Shown piece after piece: positions 21,318-33,894 of a stretch of 64,000 bases of DNA; within the stretch, counting starts at the first letter, position 1; each line of letters begins with the position of its first letter. This DNA is from Saussurea involucrata (taxonomy: Eukaryota > Streptophyta > Magnoliopsida > Asterales > Asteraceae). A program made the translations under genes and the position numbers. Where the stretch lies: NCBI GenBank assembly GCA_033807775.1, contig JAWVWS010001017.1, positions 558,001 through 622,000 on the forward strand. The letters are read 5' to 3'. The notes under the pieces were generated by a model, which worked only from the letters and a program-made list of their open reading frames with translations, was not told the DNA's origin and did no database searches.

Positions 21318-21329
21318 CTCCCCCTTTTT
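21318..21329 (-). other. A2 polypurine tract
   Basis: Minus-strand AAAAAGGGGGAG next to the 3' LTR, matching 12342-12354 of A1. Confidence 0.92.
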
Positions 21330-21330
21330 G

Positions 21331-24300
21331 TCAAATAAACTTGAACTTTTCATCATCCAGTTCTTTCAAAGCAGGAACAATCTTCTGTAAGAGCACATTC
21401 CTCAGATTAAGCCTCTTGTCAATTTTGACAATGATTTCTTGGATAATTTCAACTTGCTGATTGATTGCTTCTTGAATCATATTTGCTTGCTTCACCTTCA
21501 GCATCTTTTTCTCCAAATTATGCTTAATAATTCTTAAAGTTCCAGAGCAGTATTTTGCAGTTTCCTTTGCTCTGAAGAAGATCTTTCCACTCTTGTTTTT
21601 CAAAAATACTCCCAAATCTGGATATCTGTGAACACTTCCAGTCTTTAACTCCTTTTTCTGATCATGATCTGTGTTGGGATTTGCCAAATAAACACATGGC
21701 CTTTGTAAATACAGAGCTATTTGAAAATCTGTATAACAATGCCATCTCAGGATGTAAAACATAGCTTCAATCACCACACTTCTTTCCTTCCTTTCGGTTT
21801 TATCTTTGCTTGATTCTTTAAAGCACAACATACTATGTAGTCTGTAGAAATCCACTACTGATAACTTTTCAAAATCTGCATCAGTAAAGTAGTACACTTT
21901 GCCATCTTCTCTCAAAACTTCAAAGGACAAGTACTCCAACTTTCTGAATTGTTTAACTTTTAATTCTCTGATCCATGTGATTAAGAAGTCTGAATATACA
22001 GCCTGCTTTGATTTCCCAAGGAATCTTGATTTCTCTGCCAACCAGATCTGAGTCTCTTTTGGTCTGTCATAGTATACATCCAGAAATTGTATCTCTTTAG
22101 GCTTGAAAAACTCAGGTAGATCAAACTCAAGAAAGTATCCATTCAAATCAATTGACATCTCATCTTCTTTTGGTTCAGATTGTTCAACTTGCTCAACACT
22201 AGTTATCTGCACATTCTGAGGAGTTGTGTCCTGAACTTCTTCAACTTCTTCTGAAAGAATCTCATTCACCTCTTATTCCGCAGGAAACACAAAGTCATTA
22301 TGTAGTATCTTTTTAGGACTGATCTCTGATAATAACCATTCACCACAGCTTCTGATTTTTCTTCTGAGATTTAATCTTCTTTCCACAGAGTTCATACATT
22401 TTTTCTTTAGATTTTCTCTCTCAGTAGTAGCATTAACTTCCATTTCAATTAGTAACCAACTCAAAGTTGCATCACTATACTTCACCAATTCCTTCAATTT
22501 GAATATTTCAAGTCTTCCTTGAACTGGATATGCAAACCCTTCAGTTTCCATTCCTTCATTTATAAACCCCTTCAAATATACACCAAACCCTGAAGTCATT
22601 GCTGGACAACTCAAATTGCATTTATCTTTTCTTCCTTCAATTGCCAATTGAAAATCATACATGTACATATTTCTGACATAAATCCCCAGAATTCTTCTGC
22701 ACTCAATCTCTATCAAGGTTTCTTCAGTACTAGCAAAGAACTTAACTAGAAAGATCTGATCATCAAGAGTTAATCTGTGAAAATCAAAACTGGACATGGA
22801 AACCTTTGTATTTCTTTCTTTCAGCACTTCCAATCTGACAAACATTAGACCATTGAATTCTTCTGGTTGAAACATTAATACTTTCTCAATTTTCTTCTGA
22901 ATGTGTAATCTTGAATCAGGAATCCTGAATCTGTTTGATGCTTCTGTATAAATCATCTGAGATCTGTCATCCATGAAGCCATCAACATTGCTCTCCAAAA
23001 GTTCATAATCTCCTTCTGTGTGATAAAGATTCTCATATATTTCCTCAGGAAAAATATCATCATGAAAATGTTTAGCCAGAGGTACATCACTCAACTCCAA
23101 GATAAAATCACATATAGGCTCCTCCAAAATTTCAAGTTAACCTTGGGAATCTCAATTGGTTTTCAGAATATATACTCAGAAGGCATAAAGTAATCTTCCA
23201 CTTTCTCATATTCTTCTTCTGTGTTCATTTCATCAGCATAGTTATATCGAAACTCATGCTTAAACTTCTGAGAATAATCAACAGTTCTATCTTCTTCTCC
23301 CAACAGATCAATAGGCCTTATCAGTTTTACACCTTGTTGAATATTCTGAACATTAAGTGCTCTGACTACCTCACTATGCATCCTTCTGATCAATTCCTCA
23401 TTCAACCTTCTTTCTTCTGATTTAGTACCCATTGCACTATCTCTGTCATAAAGAATAATATCTGTACACATGTTGACCACTGAACTTTCCACTATTTCCT
23501 CTGACCTCAAAGTTTCCTCTGATCTCAACATTGGTTCCTCAATAGCTTCAGTTTCATCAGAAATAACTTCCATCTCTGTAGAAATAACTTCCATCTCTAT
23601 GTCTAGATTCAATTCTTCTGTTTTATCTGAGTCACCACCATCTATGTTTCCCATTTCCATTTCCTCTGTATCTGAACTATCAATTTGAACTATCTTAGTA
23701 TCCACTGTTTTTACAACTTCCTCTGTCTGAACTTCTGTATTCTTTGTACTGACTAAGTGCATATCTGCTATCTCAAAATCTTCTATGCCAATGTCATCAT
23801 CAGAACTTAACCTCTGTCTTTTCTCCCCCTTTTGATGATCATGAGGTTCATTATCATCAAACTTTCTTTTCAAGTTCTGATTGGAAGTACCTTCAGGGTC
23901 AGCTTCTGCAACAGGAACAGGTTCAAGCGGCTTTGAAGTAGAAGCCATTGGTACACTCAGTGCTTTCAGTATAGATCCTTGCATACCTTGCATTTGTTTT
24001 AACATATCTTTTTTAAAATCAGACATTATATCCTTGATCTCCTTTTTATGAGAATCCAAGGATTTCTTTACATCATCTACTTTGGTTTCAACAGAATTCA
24101 ACTTTCTCTGCAACACATCTTTCAAATCTATCACCTCATCATTCAAATCCTCCACCTTCTTCTCCAAATTTTCTACTTTTTCCCCCATCTCCTTGTTTTG
24201 TTTCTGAATCTTTTCAAATTCAGAAGTTTCTAACAGTGAACCTGAACCAACAGATGGTCCAGTTTTCATGTGCCCAGAGGGCTCATGGCCTGTAGATAAC

Positions 24301-26057
24301 ACAAAGTCATCTTGTACAACAGATGCACGTTTGAATGAGGCTTTTGTAATGTTCACCTCACCAGGACTTCCATCCAATCCTCGACACCCAACATTAGGTA
24401 TGTCTATGAATGTTGTTTCTGGAATACGAAACTCCTGATTTGTGCAAGTGTGAGGAGGAATTTCAGGCTCAATATGAATAGGACTGTGATATTCAGACTC
24501 AATGTGTTGAAAAATAGGTTGGGATTGATCACCTCCCTCCAAATGAGTTTGGGATGGTTCCCCTGAATTTTGTGAAATAGTAGCATGTTTAAATGCTTCT
24601 GAGTGGGTATGGATGGGTTGATCAAGATCCACCACTAGGTCCATGGTGTTTGTTTCAATATTGGACACCAAGAAATGTGAACCAATAGCAGTTGTGGTTA
24701 CCTGGTCAAGATTAGCTGGTTCAGAGGTATCTCTTTCTGTTTGAACCTCTGTTAACAATCTCTCATCCTCACCACCCTCATTCTGTTTTTCCTCACCAAG
24801 TCTAACCAAGCTCTCAGAATTTCCCCCCTCTATTCTCTCAGAATGTTCACCCATTTGAACATCCTCCCCCTCTCTAATTCGACTAGACCCCTCACCTCTC
24901 TTCTCAGGTTGGTCCTCTTGGGTAGGGATTTGAGGTAATTCAATTCCCATAGAGGTGCAATAAGCTTTTAAAATCTCACTCTCTCTTGGTATATAATTCC
25001 TAAGGGATTTTGGCAACGTTTTGTGATTTGGATAATTTTCAAGTCTAGGAACTGAGGTCATCTTACCCAAGTAGAAAGTAAGACCATGCTCTTCATTTGA
25101 TCTTCTTGATATGGTTCTATTTTCTTGCATTGCATACCAGATTACAATTTGCCAATACCTTATGTAAGGTATGTATGTCAGAGGATTATCCTTTGTTTTC
25201 TTCTGAATTGCTTTCTGATTCTTCTCAAAACTATTTTTCATGTCTTCCCACAGTATCGAAGTGTAGTCGTAGTGCCTATTCTTCACTAAACCCTGAAAGA
25301 TCTGAAGAATCTGTTTGGAACCCTGATCAGCAGAACTATTCTTCCCTGACAGACACTTATTTACCACATGAAAGAAACAAGCCCAAATTGGTGGTAGTTT
25401 ATTCCTTCTAAACAAACTGAGAGTCCTTAAACCTTCATTATATCCCAACTTCATAAACTCTGCTATTAATTCCTCTGTTAAGGGTGAGTCTTCAAAAACT
25501 GTTCTTCTTTGTACATCATCTTTTTCTGGTAGATTCAACATTTCTCTTAACGCAGAGATGGATAGGGCAAATGTCACTCCTCCAATTTCAGATACAAATT
25601 TATTATCTTCTAACCTAAGATGTTTCCACCATTGTTGAATGTACTGAACAGGAACATTTTTGCTTCTTGTAAACCATTTTCTGTAAGGATGATGTTTGAA
25701 TAACTCCATGATAATTCCGTGTTCAGGCTTAAATCTACTTTCCTCAAATACTATAACACAATTATTTTCAGATAATTTCAACCACTCACTCTCAGGAACA
25801 ACCCTTTCCACTGAAATAGGTCTATTCGACATAATAGAACCTGCAGCACTCTGTTCATGTTCAACATTTATATTTACCTCATCTGCATTTCCTTCTGATT
25901 CAGCCATTTGTTCATCTTCTTCATTAAATTCATCATTTCTTATTGCCTCTTCCTCAACAGCTCTATTTTGTACTTCATCATTATCCGAATCAGATGAATC
26001 CATTATAGATTTAGTAGAATGTAGAGAAATTTGACCACTCCTTCGGAATCCAGACAT
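21331..26057 (-). pseudogene. A2 ORF3: large post-pol gene of unknown function, broken
   Basis: The counterpart of A1 ORF3, starting at ATG 26057 (MSGFRRSGQISLHS). The first 964 codons are open and contain the complete N-terminal block (WWKHLRLED, ALREMLNLPEKDD, NSSADQ, YTSILWEDM, IPYIRYWQIVIWY), the coiled coil (FEKIQKQNKEMGEKVENLEK), the NLS-like KRKF ... GEKRQR and acidic stretches. Breaks relative to A1 are TGA at 23165-23163, a one-base loss near 23130, and TAA at 22275-22273. The C-terminal part holds both related repeats: GLMFVRLEVLKERN ... KYSDAT and FEVLREDGKVYYFTDADF ... KYCSGT. It ends in a helical segment of Ile/Lys/Glu heptads. The breaks differ from those of A1, so the progenitor frame was probably open throughout. 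Function unknown. Confidence 0.86.
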
Positions 26058-26340
26058 GATTTAAGAAGAAAACAAACTCAAAGAACTCTGGATTGATTCG
26101 TATCTCACTTTTCGCTCTGGAATTTGAAAGAATTTGAAATAAGGATTTTAAGTCCTATTTAAAATCCGCGAAGTTGAAAGGTTTGACGGAAAAGCGAAAT
26201 CAATGTTATAACGGAGTCAACACATTTGAAATGCCACAGAAGATTTAAATGAAATGCGTGGCATAATCAACCAAATATGAAGCTGACACGTGTTAGTGGA
26301 TAGAATTTTGACTCAAGTCAAAGATCTGAATAACACGCTC
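26058..26340 (-). promoter_or_regulatory. A2 putative promoter/leader of ORF3
   Basis: Same elements as in A1: a G-box (26287-26292), TTGACT boxes near 26220 and 26310, and a TTTTAAATAG TATA-like sequence near 26155-26164, about 100 bases before the ATG. Function is inferred from position and conservation. Confidence 0.4.
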
Positions 26341-27028
26341 AGTAGATTGACTTTCCTTTTTTAGAGATCTGATTGTTCTACTCAGAGTTCTGATTCCATG
26401 ATTCAGAAGAATTTTGCCTTGTAATCAAAATTTATTTAAAATCAACTTCTGACAAATGTAAAACTTTTAGTTATTCAGAAGAAGTTTGAACAGATAGAAA
26501 CACATTTTATCATCAAAATTTTGTCCATGTAATGATGATTTAAAAAAAATCATTTAAAATCTTATATCTGAATATGAAATTTTATAATTCAGATATAGTT
26601 TGAACAAATAAAAAACAAATTATCATTAAAAGCTTGTTCTTCTTTGAATGATCAGAGATAAGAAATGAAAACAAACCTTTTAAGCATCATGAAATAATTT
26701 TCAAAAAAATATTGATGCTCCCCCTTGACTTTAGCATGTATATGACCATATATGATACATAAAGATGAAGTAAAAAGATAATAGAAAAGAAATAATCCAA
26801 AAAAAATTGAAGTATTTGTGTTTCTCAAAAATAAATTCTTGAAAGTTAAATTTCTGAAGTATTGACTCAGAAGTTCTGAAATCAAGACTCAGAAGTTCTG
26901 AAGTCAAGACTCAGAAGTTCTGAAGTTAAGACTCAGAATTTCCGAAGTTAAGACTTAGAAGTTCTGAATACACTACTCAGAAAATTTTACTTAGAAAAAT
27001 TTATCATTTTTAAGAAACAGAAATATTT
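26341..27028 (-). repeat. A2 pol-ORF3 spacer with ~22-bp tandem repeats and PPT
   Basis: AT-rich spacer with an internal polypurine tract (minus-strand AAGGGGGAG, 26718-26726) and about six tandem units at about 26860-26990 based on GACTCAGAAGTTCTGAAGT. The units differ in linker sequence from those of A1, but the palindromic core is kept. Confidence 0.85.
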
Positions 27029-30000
27029 TCAATTAGTTAGATTAAGCATTCCTATTTTACATATGAGAAAAGAGAACCTTTTGAGATCAAGAGGATTTGT
27101 GAATAAGTCAGCCAATTGATACTTTGTATGCACAAAGTGCATTTCTATAGTTCCTTTTTCCACATAATCCTTTATAAAATGATACCTCACATCTATATGC
27201 TTAGTCTTTGAGTGTTGAACAGGATTCTGAGTAATGGCAATCTCACTTTCTGAGTCACAATAGATGGGAATTTTGTTGAGCTGATAGCCATAGTCCATAA
27301 GTTGTGTTCTCATCCACAAAGTTTGAGAGCATGAAGCAGCAGCAACAACATACTCTGCTTCAGCAGTTGAAGTGGACACGCAATTCTGTTTCTTTGATGC
27401 CCAACTCACTATTTTATCTCCCAAAAAGTGGCAAGCACCAGATGTACTCTTTCTGTCCAACCTACTTCCTGCATGGTCAGCATCAGTGAAAGCAGTCAAT
27501 TTGAAATCAGTTTCTTTAGGATACCATAAACCTAGATCAGGTGATCCTTTTAGATATCTTAAAATTCTTTTAACAGCCAACATATGAGATTGTTTTGGAT
27601 TGGATTGAAATCTAGCACAGAAACAAGTAGAGAACATAATATAAGGCCTACTTGCAGTCAGATAAAGTAATGATCCAATCATGCCTCTATAGAGTTTGTT
27701 GTCTACTGAAACTCCTTTGAGATCAGCATCTAACTTTATGTTTGTTGCCATAGGAGTTCTCATAGAAGCACAATCAGACATTTTGAACTTTTTCAGAATA
27801 TCTCTGACATATTTTCCTTGATTTATAAAAATACCTTTTGGTAACTGTTTGACTTGAAGACCAAGGAAAAAGTTCAGTTCACCCATCATGCTCATTTCAA
27901 ATTCAGATGACATGATTTTAGAGAAATTATCACATAATTCTTGACTGGTAGAACCAAATATTAAGTCATCAACATAAATCTGAATAAGAATCAAATCCTC
28001 ACCTTGTTTCTTTAAAAACAAAGTTGTGTCAATCTTACCTTTCTTGAACCCTGAAACTAATAAGTGTTGAGTAAGAGTGTCATACCAGGCTCTTGGTGCT
28101 TGTTTTAGACCATATAGTGCTTTATCTAAGATATAAACATGGTCAGGAAATTCTGGATCAACAAAAGCTTCAGGTTGATGAACATACACCTCTTCATTAA
28201 GTTTACCATTCAGAAAAGCTGATTTAACATCCATCTGATACACTTTGAAGTTCTTGTGTGCAGCATAGGCCAAAAATATTCTGATTGCCTCTATTCTTGC
28301 CACTGGTGCAAATGTCTCATCATAATCAATTCCCTCTTGTTGACAGTATCCCTTAGCTACCAATCTTGCTTTGTTTCTGATAACAACACCTGACTCATCC
28401 TTTTTGTTTCTGAACACCCACTTAGTTCCAATAATAGATTTACCTTCAGGCCTTGGAATGAGTCTCCAGACTTTGTTTCTTTCAAATTGTAGCAATTCCT
28501 CTTGCATTGCTGAAATCCAATCTGGATCCTCTAGAGCTTCATTAGCTTTCTTAGGTTCAATGACACTTAAGAAACCTGCAAACATAGCTTCATTTGCTGT
28601 CGCTGATCTGGTTTTTATTCCTGCGGATGGATCACCTATTACTTGATGAATAGGATGATTTTTAGTCCACTTGTTTGCACTGGGAAGCACATCAATCTCT
28701 GAAAAATTGTTGTTTGTATCATTCTCATCAATGATTGCATGTAATTCTGAACTGTCCCCTCGTTCTGATATACGTGTAGGAGTTCCATGTGTGTTTGTAT
28801 TCTGAGTAATGAAGTCAGACTTCTGAGTAACTTGACCAGAGTTCTGACTATAAGGTTCAGAATTCTGATTACGAGGTTCAGAATTCTGAATACACGGTTC
28901 AGAATTTTCACTACTTGTATTTATCAGATTTGGACATTCCTCAGATGGACCTTTATCAGAAATTACAGTTGATTGAACTATTTCTGGAGTCTTATTTTTC
29001 ATCTCTTTGACCATCTTTGGGTTTTCATATTCAGCATAAGAATCAGAAATTAGTTCAATGAAAGCATCCTTAAACAGTAAATTGAGTTCTGAACAAATAG
29101 GATTAGAATTTGTATCAGAAGTCATCTTTGTCTTGTTTTGCATGAGTTCTGAACTGTTTTGTTCAGAAGTCTTCATTCTGGCTTCATCAAAAGTTACATT
29201 TATGCTCTCCATCATCCTCTTGGTTCTTCTATTGTAGATTCTGAATGCTTTGGAAGTTAAAGAATAACCAACAAAGTATCCTTCATCTGCCTTTTTATCA
29301 AATTTGGCAAGATTTTCTCTGTCTTTGAGGACATAGCACCTGCAACCAAAAACATGAAAGAATTTGATTAATGGTTTTCTTTTATTTATCAGTTCATAAG
29401 CAGTCTTATTTAATCTTTTATTGATTAAAGTTCTATTCTGTGTAAAACAAGCAGTTGCAATTGCTTCAGCCCATAGGAAGGTAGGAAGATTTGAATAAGC
29501 CAGCATTGTTCTTGCAGCTTCAACTAGAGTTCTGTTTTTCCTTTCAACAACACCATTTTGTTGACGAGTTCTGACAGCAGAAAAATTGTGAGAAATCCCA
29601 GAACTTTCTAAAAAGTTCTGAAGAGTCTCATTTCTGAACTCTGTTCCACTATCACTTCTGATTTTCTGAACTGGGAGTTGTAAGAGAACTTGAATCCTTT
29701 TGATAAAGTTTATCAGTGTTGTAGCAGCTTCTGACTTGGCTCTTAGGAATTCAACCCATGTGTATCTGGAGTATTCATCAACAATCACAAGCATATATTT
29801 CTTTCCTCCCATAGACTGAACTGAAATAGGACCACAAAGATCAGTATGAATCATTTCTAATGGTGCTTTGCAAGATGAGTCCATTTTTAATTTGTGAGAA
29901 CTCTTTTTCATCTTGCCCATTTCACAAGCTGAGCATAATGATTCTTTTTCAAATTTAATCTTTGGTAAACCTTTAACCAGATGTTTTGCAAAAAGATTAT

Positions 30001-30451
30001 TAAGGTCTTTGAAATTTAGATGAGAACATCTTCTGTGCCAAAGCCAGCATTCATTTGCAGTTGAGTTTGATAAAAGACAAACTGGATTTATTGTTTTCAA
30101 TTTTGAGAAATTAACCACAAATAAGTCCATATGTCTTTTGGCCCAGAAGACTTTAACATCATTTTCAGTTAAAATCATGCAACCTGTTATTTGAAACTTT
30201 ATTTGACAAAGACTGTCTAAAAACTGACTTATGCTGAAAAGATTATGTTGTAATCCTTCAACATAGAAAACCTTTTGGATAGTCAGATCCCCTTTAGTTA
30301 AATCCCCATAACCTTTGACTTGTCTTTTGCTATTATTTCCAAAGTTTACTGCTCCTCCAACCTTTTCTGTGAAGTTTGATAGAAAAGACTTCTGACCTGT
30401 CATGTGTCTTGAAGCTCCTGAATCTAAGAACCACACATGACAGCCCTGCAA
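27029..30451 (-). CDS. pol: A2 Pol polyprotein, intact (PR-INT-RT-RNase H)
   Basis: An uninterrupted frame of about 1,140 codons. The protease motif is DSGASRHMTG near residue 10. Integrase has the HHCC finger (WHRRCSHLNF ... CSACEMGK) and DDE residues in HTDLCGP, RSDSGTEF and GVVERKNRT. A Ser/Asn/Gln/Glu-rich linker precedes reverse transcriptase, with GLKQAPRAWYDTL and YVDDLIFG (about 27955-27978). RNase H has DADHAGSRLDRKSTSG and AEAEYV. It ends LICKIGMLNLTN. All catalytic signatures are present, so this is the one plausibly functional pol in the window. The frame opens right after a CTGAT ... TTTTGCAG sequence and has no nearby ATG, so the true start of translation is not resolved. Confidence 0.93.
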   Translation of the reverse strand: MQGCHVWFLDSGASRHMTGQKSFLSNFTEKVGGAVNFGNNSKRQVKGYGDLTKGDLTIQKVFYVEGLQHNLFSISQFLDSLCQIKFQITGCMILTENDVKVFWAKRHMDLFVVNFSKLKTINPVCLLSNSTANECWLWHRRCSHLNFKDLNNLFAKHLVKGLPKIKFEKESLCSACEMGKMKKSSHKLKMDSSCKAPLEMIHTDLCGPISVQSMGGKKYMLVIVDEYSRYTWVEFLRAKSEAATTLINFIKRIQVLLQLPVQKIRSDSGTEFRNETLQNFLESSGISHNFSAVRTRQQNGVVERKNRTLVEAARTMLAYSNLPTFLWAEAIATACFTQNRTLINKRLNKTAYELINKRKPLIKFFHVFGCRCYVLKDRENLAKFDKKADEGYFVGYSLTSKAFRIYNRRTKRMMESINVTFDEARMKTSEQNSSELMQNKTKMTSDTNSNPICSELNLLFKDAFIELISDSYAEYENPKMVKEMKNKTPEIVQSTVISDKGPSEECPNLINTSSENSEPCIQNSEPRNQNSEPYSQNSGQVTQKSDFITQNTNTHGTPTRISERGDSSELHAIIDENDTNNNFSEIDVLPSANKWTKNHPIHQVIGDPSAGIKTRSATANEAMFAGFLSVIEPKKANEALEDPDWISAMQEELLQFERNKVWRLIPRPEGKSIIGTKWVFRNKKDESGVVIRNKARLVAKGYCQQEGIDYDETFAPVARIEAIRIFLAYAAHKNFKVYQMDVKSAFLNGKLNEEVYVHQPEAFVDPEFPDHVYILDKALYGLKQAPRAWYDTLTQHLLVSGFKKGKIDTTLFLKKQGEDLILIQIYVDDLIFGSTSQELCDNFSKIMSSEFEMSMMGELNFFLGLQVKQLPKGIFINQGKYVRDILKKFKMSDCASMRTPMATNIKLDADLKGVSVDNKLYRGMIGSLLYLTASRPYIMFSTCFCARFQSNPKQSHMLAVKRILRYLKGSPDLGLWYPKETDFKLTAFTDADHAGSRLDRKSTSGACHFLGDKIVSWASKKQNCVSTSTAEAEYVVAAASCSQTLWMRTQLMDYGYQLNKIPIYCDSESEIAITQNPVQHSKTKHIDVRYHFIKDYVEKGTIEMHFVHTKYQLADLFTNPLDLKRFSFLICKIGMLNLTN

Positions 30452-30456
30452 AAGGA

Positions 30457-33400
30457 TCAGTTAGTTTTAGGTACCTATTTTGGAATGGGTCCATCTTTGT
30501 TAGCTTTGACATTAGATTTATCATAAGTACATTTGACTTTCCATTCAAAATCTTTCTTTAAACACCACTTGCCTTGAACGTTTATGAAGTCAGAACATTT
30601 TCTGTTCACAAACTTGTTCAATTTCTTTTTGAAAGTTGTAATTTTAGATTTTATAGTGTTTTCAACTTTCTTTTCTTTTACATTAATTTCTTTCTCATTC
30701 TTTCTTTTGATTTTTATTTGAGAATTCACTTCTTTTATCTTATTTTTCTTCTGAGTTTGAGGAACAGAAACCTTCTTCTTTTCTGTATTCTGAGGTACAG
30801 AAACATTTTTCTTTTCTGTTTTCTGAGGAATAAAAACATTCTTCTTTTCCGTTTTCTGAATATCTTTTCTTATGAAAGAAACAGATGTTATTATGATTGG
30901 ACATTTATGAGAATATTGAAAAGAATCACTTTTACATTGAACACAACTAAGATTTTTCTTTGCAAGTAACAACAGATCTGTACCATAAGCCTTGTCATTT
31001 TTATTGCTGTTTTTCAAAGTACAAGTACATTTATCACAATAACTATGTGCTTTTGGTACAGTTGCAGGAACCTCTTCATTCATCTCAGAAACTCTTTTCA
31101 CACCATCTTTCCTTTTGTTTTCCTCTTTTTTTGAAAAATTCAACTTCTTTTTGTTAGAATAAGAAGTAGATGATTCACCTTTTTCATATGTACTTGATTC
31201 ATTAACGAATTTATCATTTTCTTTTAGAGCATTAATTTTGAACAGATCATACTCAGCTTTCAGTTTCTCAAGTTCTGTTATTTTCTGAATAAAAACATTT
31301 TTCTCTTTTAAAGCATTCTTAAGATCAAAATCCACATCACAGAGGTCATTTTCAAGTTCATCATAAGCTTTCCTTAAGTCCTCAAGTTCTTGACTTACAA
31401 GAGTAAACCTCTTTTCAAGTTGTAAAAATTCTTCTGATTTTGTTTCAGAATCTTCAGTTGATTCAGAATTCTGACTCTTTGATTCAGAATTCTCACTCTT
31501 TGATTCAGAATTCTGACTCTTTGATTCAGAATTCTGATTAAAGAACTCAGATTTCTGACCTTCAGAATCAGAAAACTGATAAGAAACCTTACTAGTATCA
31601 AATATACTTTCTATGTCAGAATGTGAAAAACTTTGTTGTTTATTTTTGTAACTGACATTTAAAGAGTCATATTTGAATTTAGCATCATTATATTTTGGTT
31701 TCTCTTCTTTTGGTTCAGAAATTTCTTTCTTAACCTTTTCTTCTGAAATATCTTTCTTTTCTGTTTCTGACTCAGAAATTATTTCCTTTGTCTTTTTAGA
31801 ACTTGATTTTTGTAAGTTGTCAGAACTTGTGATAGAACTTGCAGATCTTCTAAAAACTTCAACAACTTCTGGAATTTTTGGTTTTGGAACATGAAGTTTT
31901 TCAAAGTCATACAAGTTGACTGGAGCTCTTTTTAAAACAACATTTTCTTCCAATCCCAATCCCTTCTTTGGATTATAAAATCTTGTATCTTTAACATTAC
32001 TTGTTAGAAGATTTAATGTTTGCTGAGTCTGACCTATTTTCAAGTTAAGATCTTCTAATTCTTTGATTTTAGAGTATAAATTCTTTCTTTCCTCAAATAG
32101 CATATTAAACTTTATTTGTAAATCACCCTTTTCTTCCTTAACTTTTGAAAGCTCAATTTTTAATTCAGAAAGGTTTTTCAACAACTCAGAATTTTCAGTT
32201 TTAATTTTATGTTTCTCAACCTCAGATTCCTCATATTGTTCTTTTATCACCTCTTTTGCAATTCTGAATTTGTTAACTAAGTTTCTTTCTCCTTTTATTT
32301 GTTTTCTTAGTTTAACAAATCTAGTTTTCATTTCTCCAATCTGTGTCATTAAGTCTATTTCAAGTGCAGAATGTACCTCAGCAGATGACTCAGAATCAGC
32401 ATCTTCAAAGTCAGAATCATCCTCATTCTTCATCTTTGCCATGTAACTTTGCATCTGAGAAAAGTGAATACAGTCATCTTCATCTGAAGTGTAGTACAGC
32501 CAGTTTTTTTGTTCAGCTAACATTGCCACTTCTTCATCTCTTTTCTTTGCCAGCTGAGCCTTCTTGGTATAGTACTCATAATCTTTCACTATTTTCACTT
32601 TGAAATCCTTTGCAAAATGGCCAGACTTTCCACACTTGAAGCACAAATTCTTTTCTTTTCTTTCTTCCTTCTCTTCTCTATTTTCTTCCCTTCTTTCTTC
32701 CTTCTTTTCATACTTACTCTCTCCTCTCTCTTCTCTTTTCTTGTAGTCTGAACCTCCCTGCTCTTTCCTATACTTGCCCTGAAATTTTCCTTTTCCATAC
32801 CTCTTTTTGAAAGTGTTAGTCAACAAGGCTAGCTTTTCAGCAATCATTTTTATATCTTCATCATCTTATGATCCTTCTTCCTTGTCAAACTCCTCCAAAT
32901 TAGGTATCTCAGATATATATGCAGCCTTCTTGGGTGCTTTCACAGTTTTGGCCTTTGACAAAAAAGCTAATTGTTCTGCAACACTCTTCTTCTCTTCAAC
33001 CACAACTTTCACAGAGTCCTCATGCTGATTAAGAACACAAAATAGATCATTTAGATCTTCTTCACACATATCCTTGTTCATTTGTAGACTTATAGCAAAT
33101 GATGACCACTCAGAGTTTAAACTATTCAGAAATTTGTAGTTTATTTCTGACTTTGTCTTTTTCAGCCCATTCCTTCTCAGATCATTCAGTATAGTACAAA
33201 ATTTACTATACGTCTGACTTAAGCTTTCAGATTCTTTTGCCTTGAATCGTTCATAAGCATTTATGCTTTGATTCAACTTTGCTTGAATTGATCTGACAGT
33301 ACCTAACATTTGTCTTTCCAGTTCATCCCACATTTCCTTGGCGGATGCACCACTGTCAATCCTGTTGAGAACTTCATTTGGAACTGCAAGTGTCATCAAT

Positions 33401-33687
33401 GTGATTGCTCTTTTGTCGATTGCATGCCTATTCTTCTGTTCAGCTGTGTATTGAGAATAGTTCTTTTTCACCCTTGTTGCCGGTATTTCTGGAGTTGTTT
33501 CTGTCGCAGGAGTTGCTTCCACATCGATGTATACCTCGATAGGACCTTCTCGGATCGAGACCATCAGATTCTCGTCTATGTTATCCAAGAATTGGATCAT
33601 TCGTATTTTCCATTGCTGGTACTCCTTAGGGATTAGAACAGGTGGCTTCGTTTCAGATCCCATGGCTAGATATTCTTTAGAAGACAT
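30457..33687 (-). pseudogene. gag: A2 Gag, two nonsense codons and altered zinc knuckle
   Basis: Gag start chosen at ATG 33687 (MSSKEYLAMGSETK), matching A1. TAA at 32868-32866 replaces a Glu codon of A1, and TAG at 30477-30475 replaces the Trp of the WVPKTN end. The knuckle reads CFKCGKSGHFAKDF: the last Cys of CX2CX4HX4C is Phe, which should impair zinc binding. The coiled-coil tail has a repeat tract SQNSESKSENSES-like at about 31440-31560 and an extra Lys-rich stretch with repeated TEKKNV-type units near 30750-30850 that A1 lacks or has shortened. Truncation at residue ~273 would remove the knuckle and coiled coil. Confidence 0.9.
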
Positions 33688-33880
33688 GATTGTAAGAGTA
33701 TTCAACAGAGAGACAAATTCGAGTTTCTTGATCGAAAGGTAACAGTTAATTCAAGAATTGCCAAGAATTCAAGAACTAGCCCTAGCAGCGAAATCGATTT
33801 TGCACGAATCAAGAAATCTTCAAGAAATTGATCAACAGATCTTCGCGATCACAATCTTGAACAAATTTGTTTGTTGATTG

Positions 33881-33892
33881 GCTCTGATACCA
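33881..33892 (-). other. A2 primer-binding site
   Basis: Minus-strand TGGTATCAGAGC, initiator Met tRNA type, two bases from the LTR end. Confidence 0.93.
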
Positions 33893-33894
33893 AT

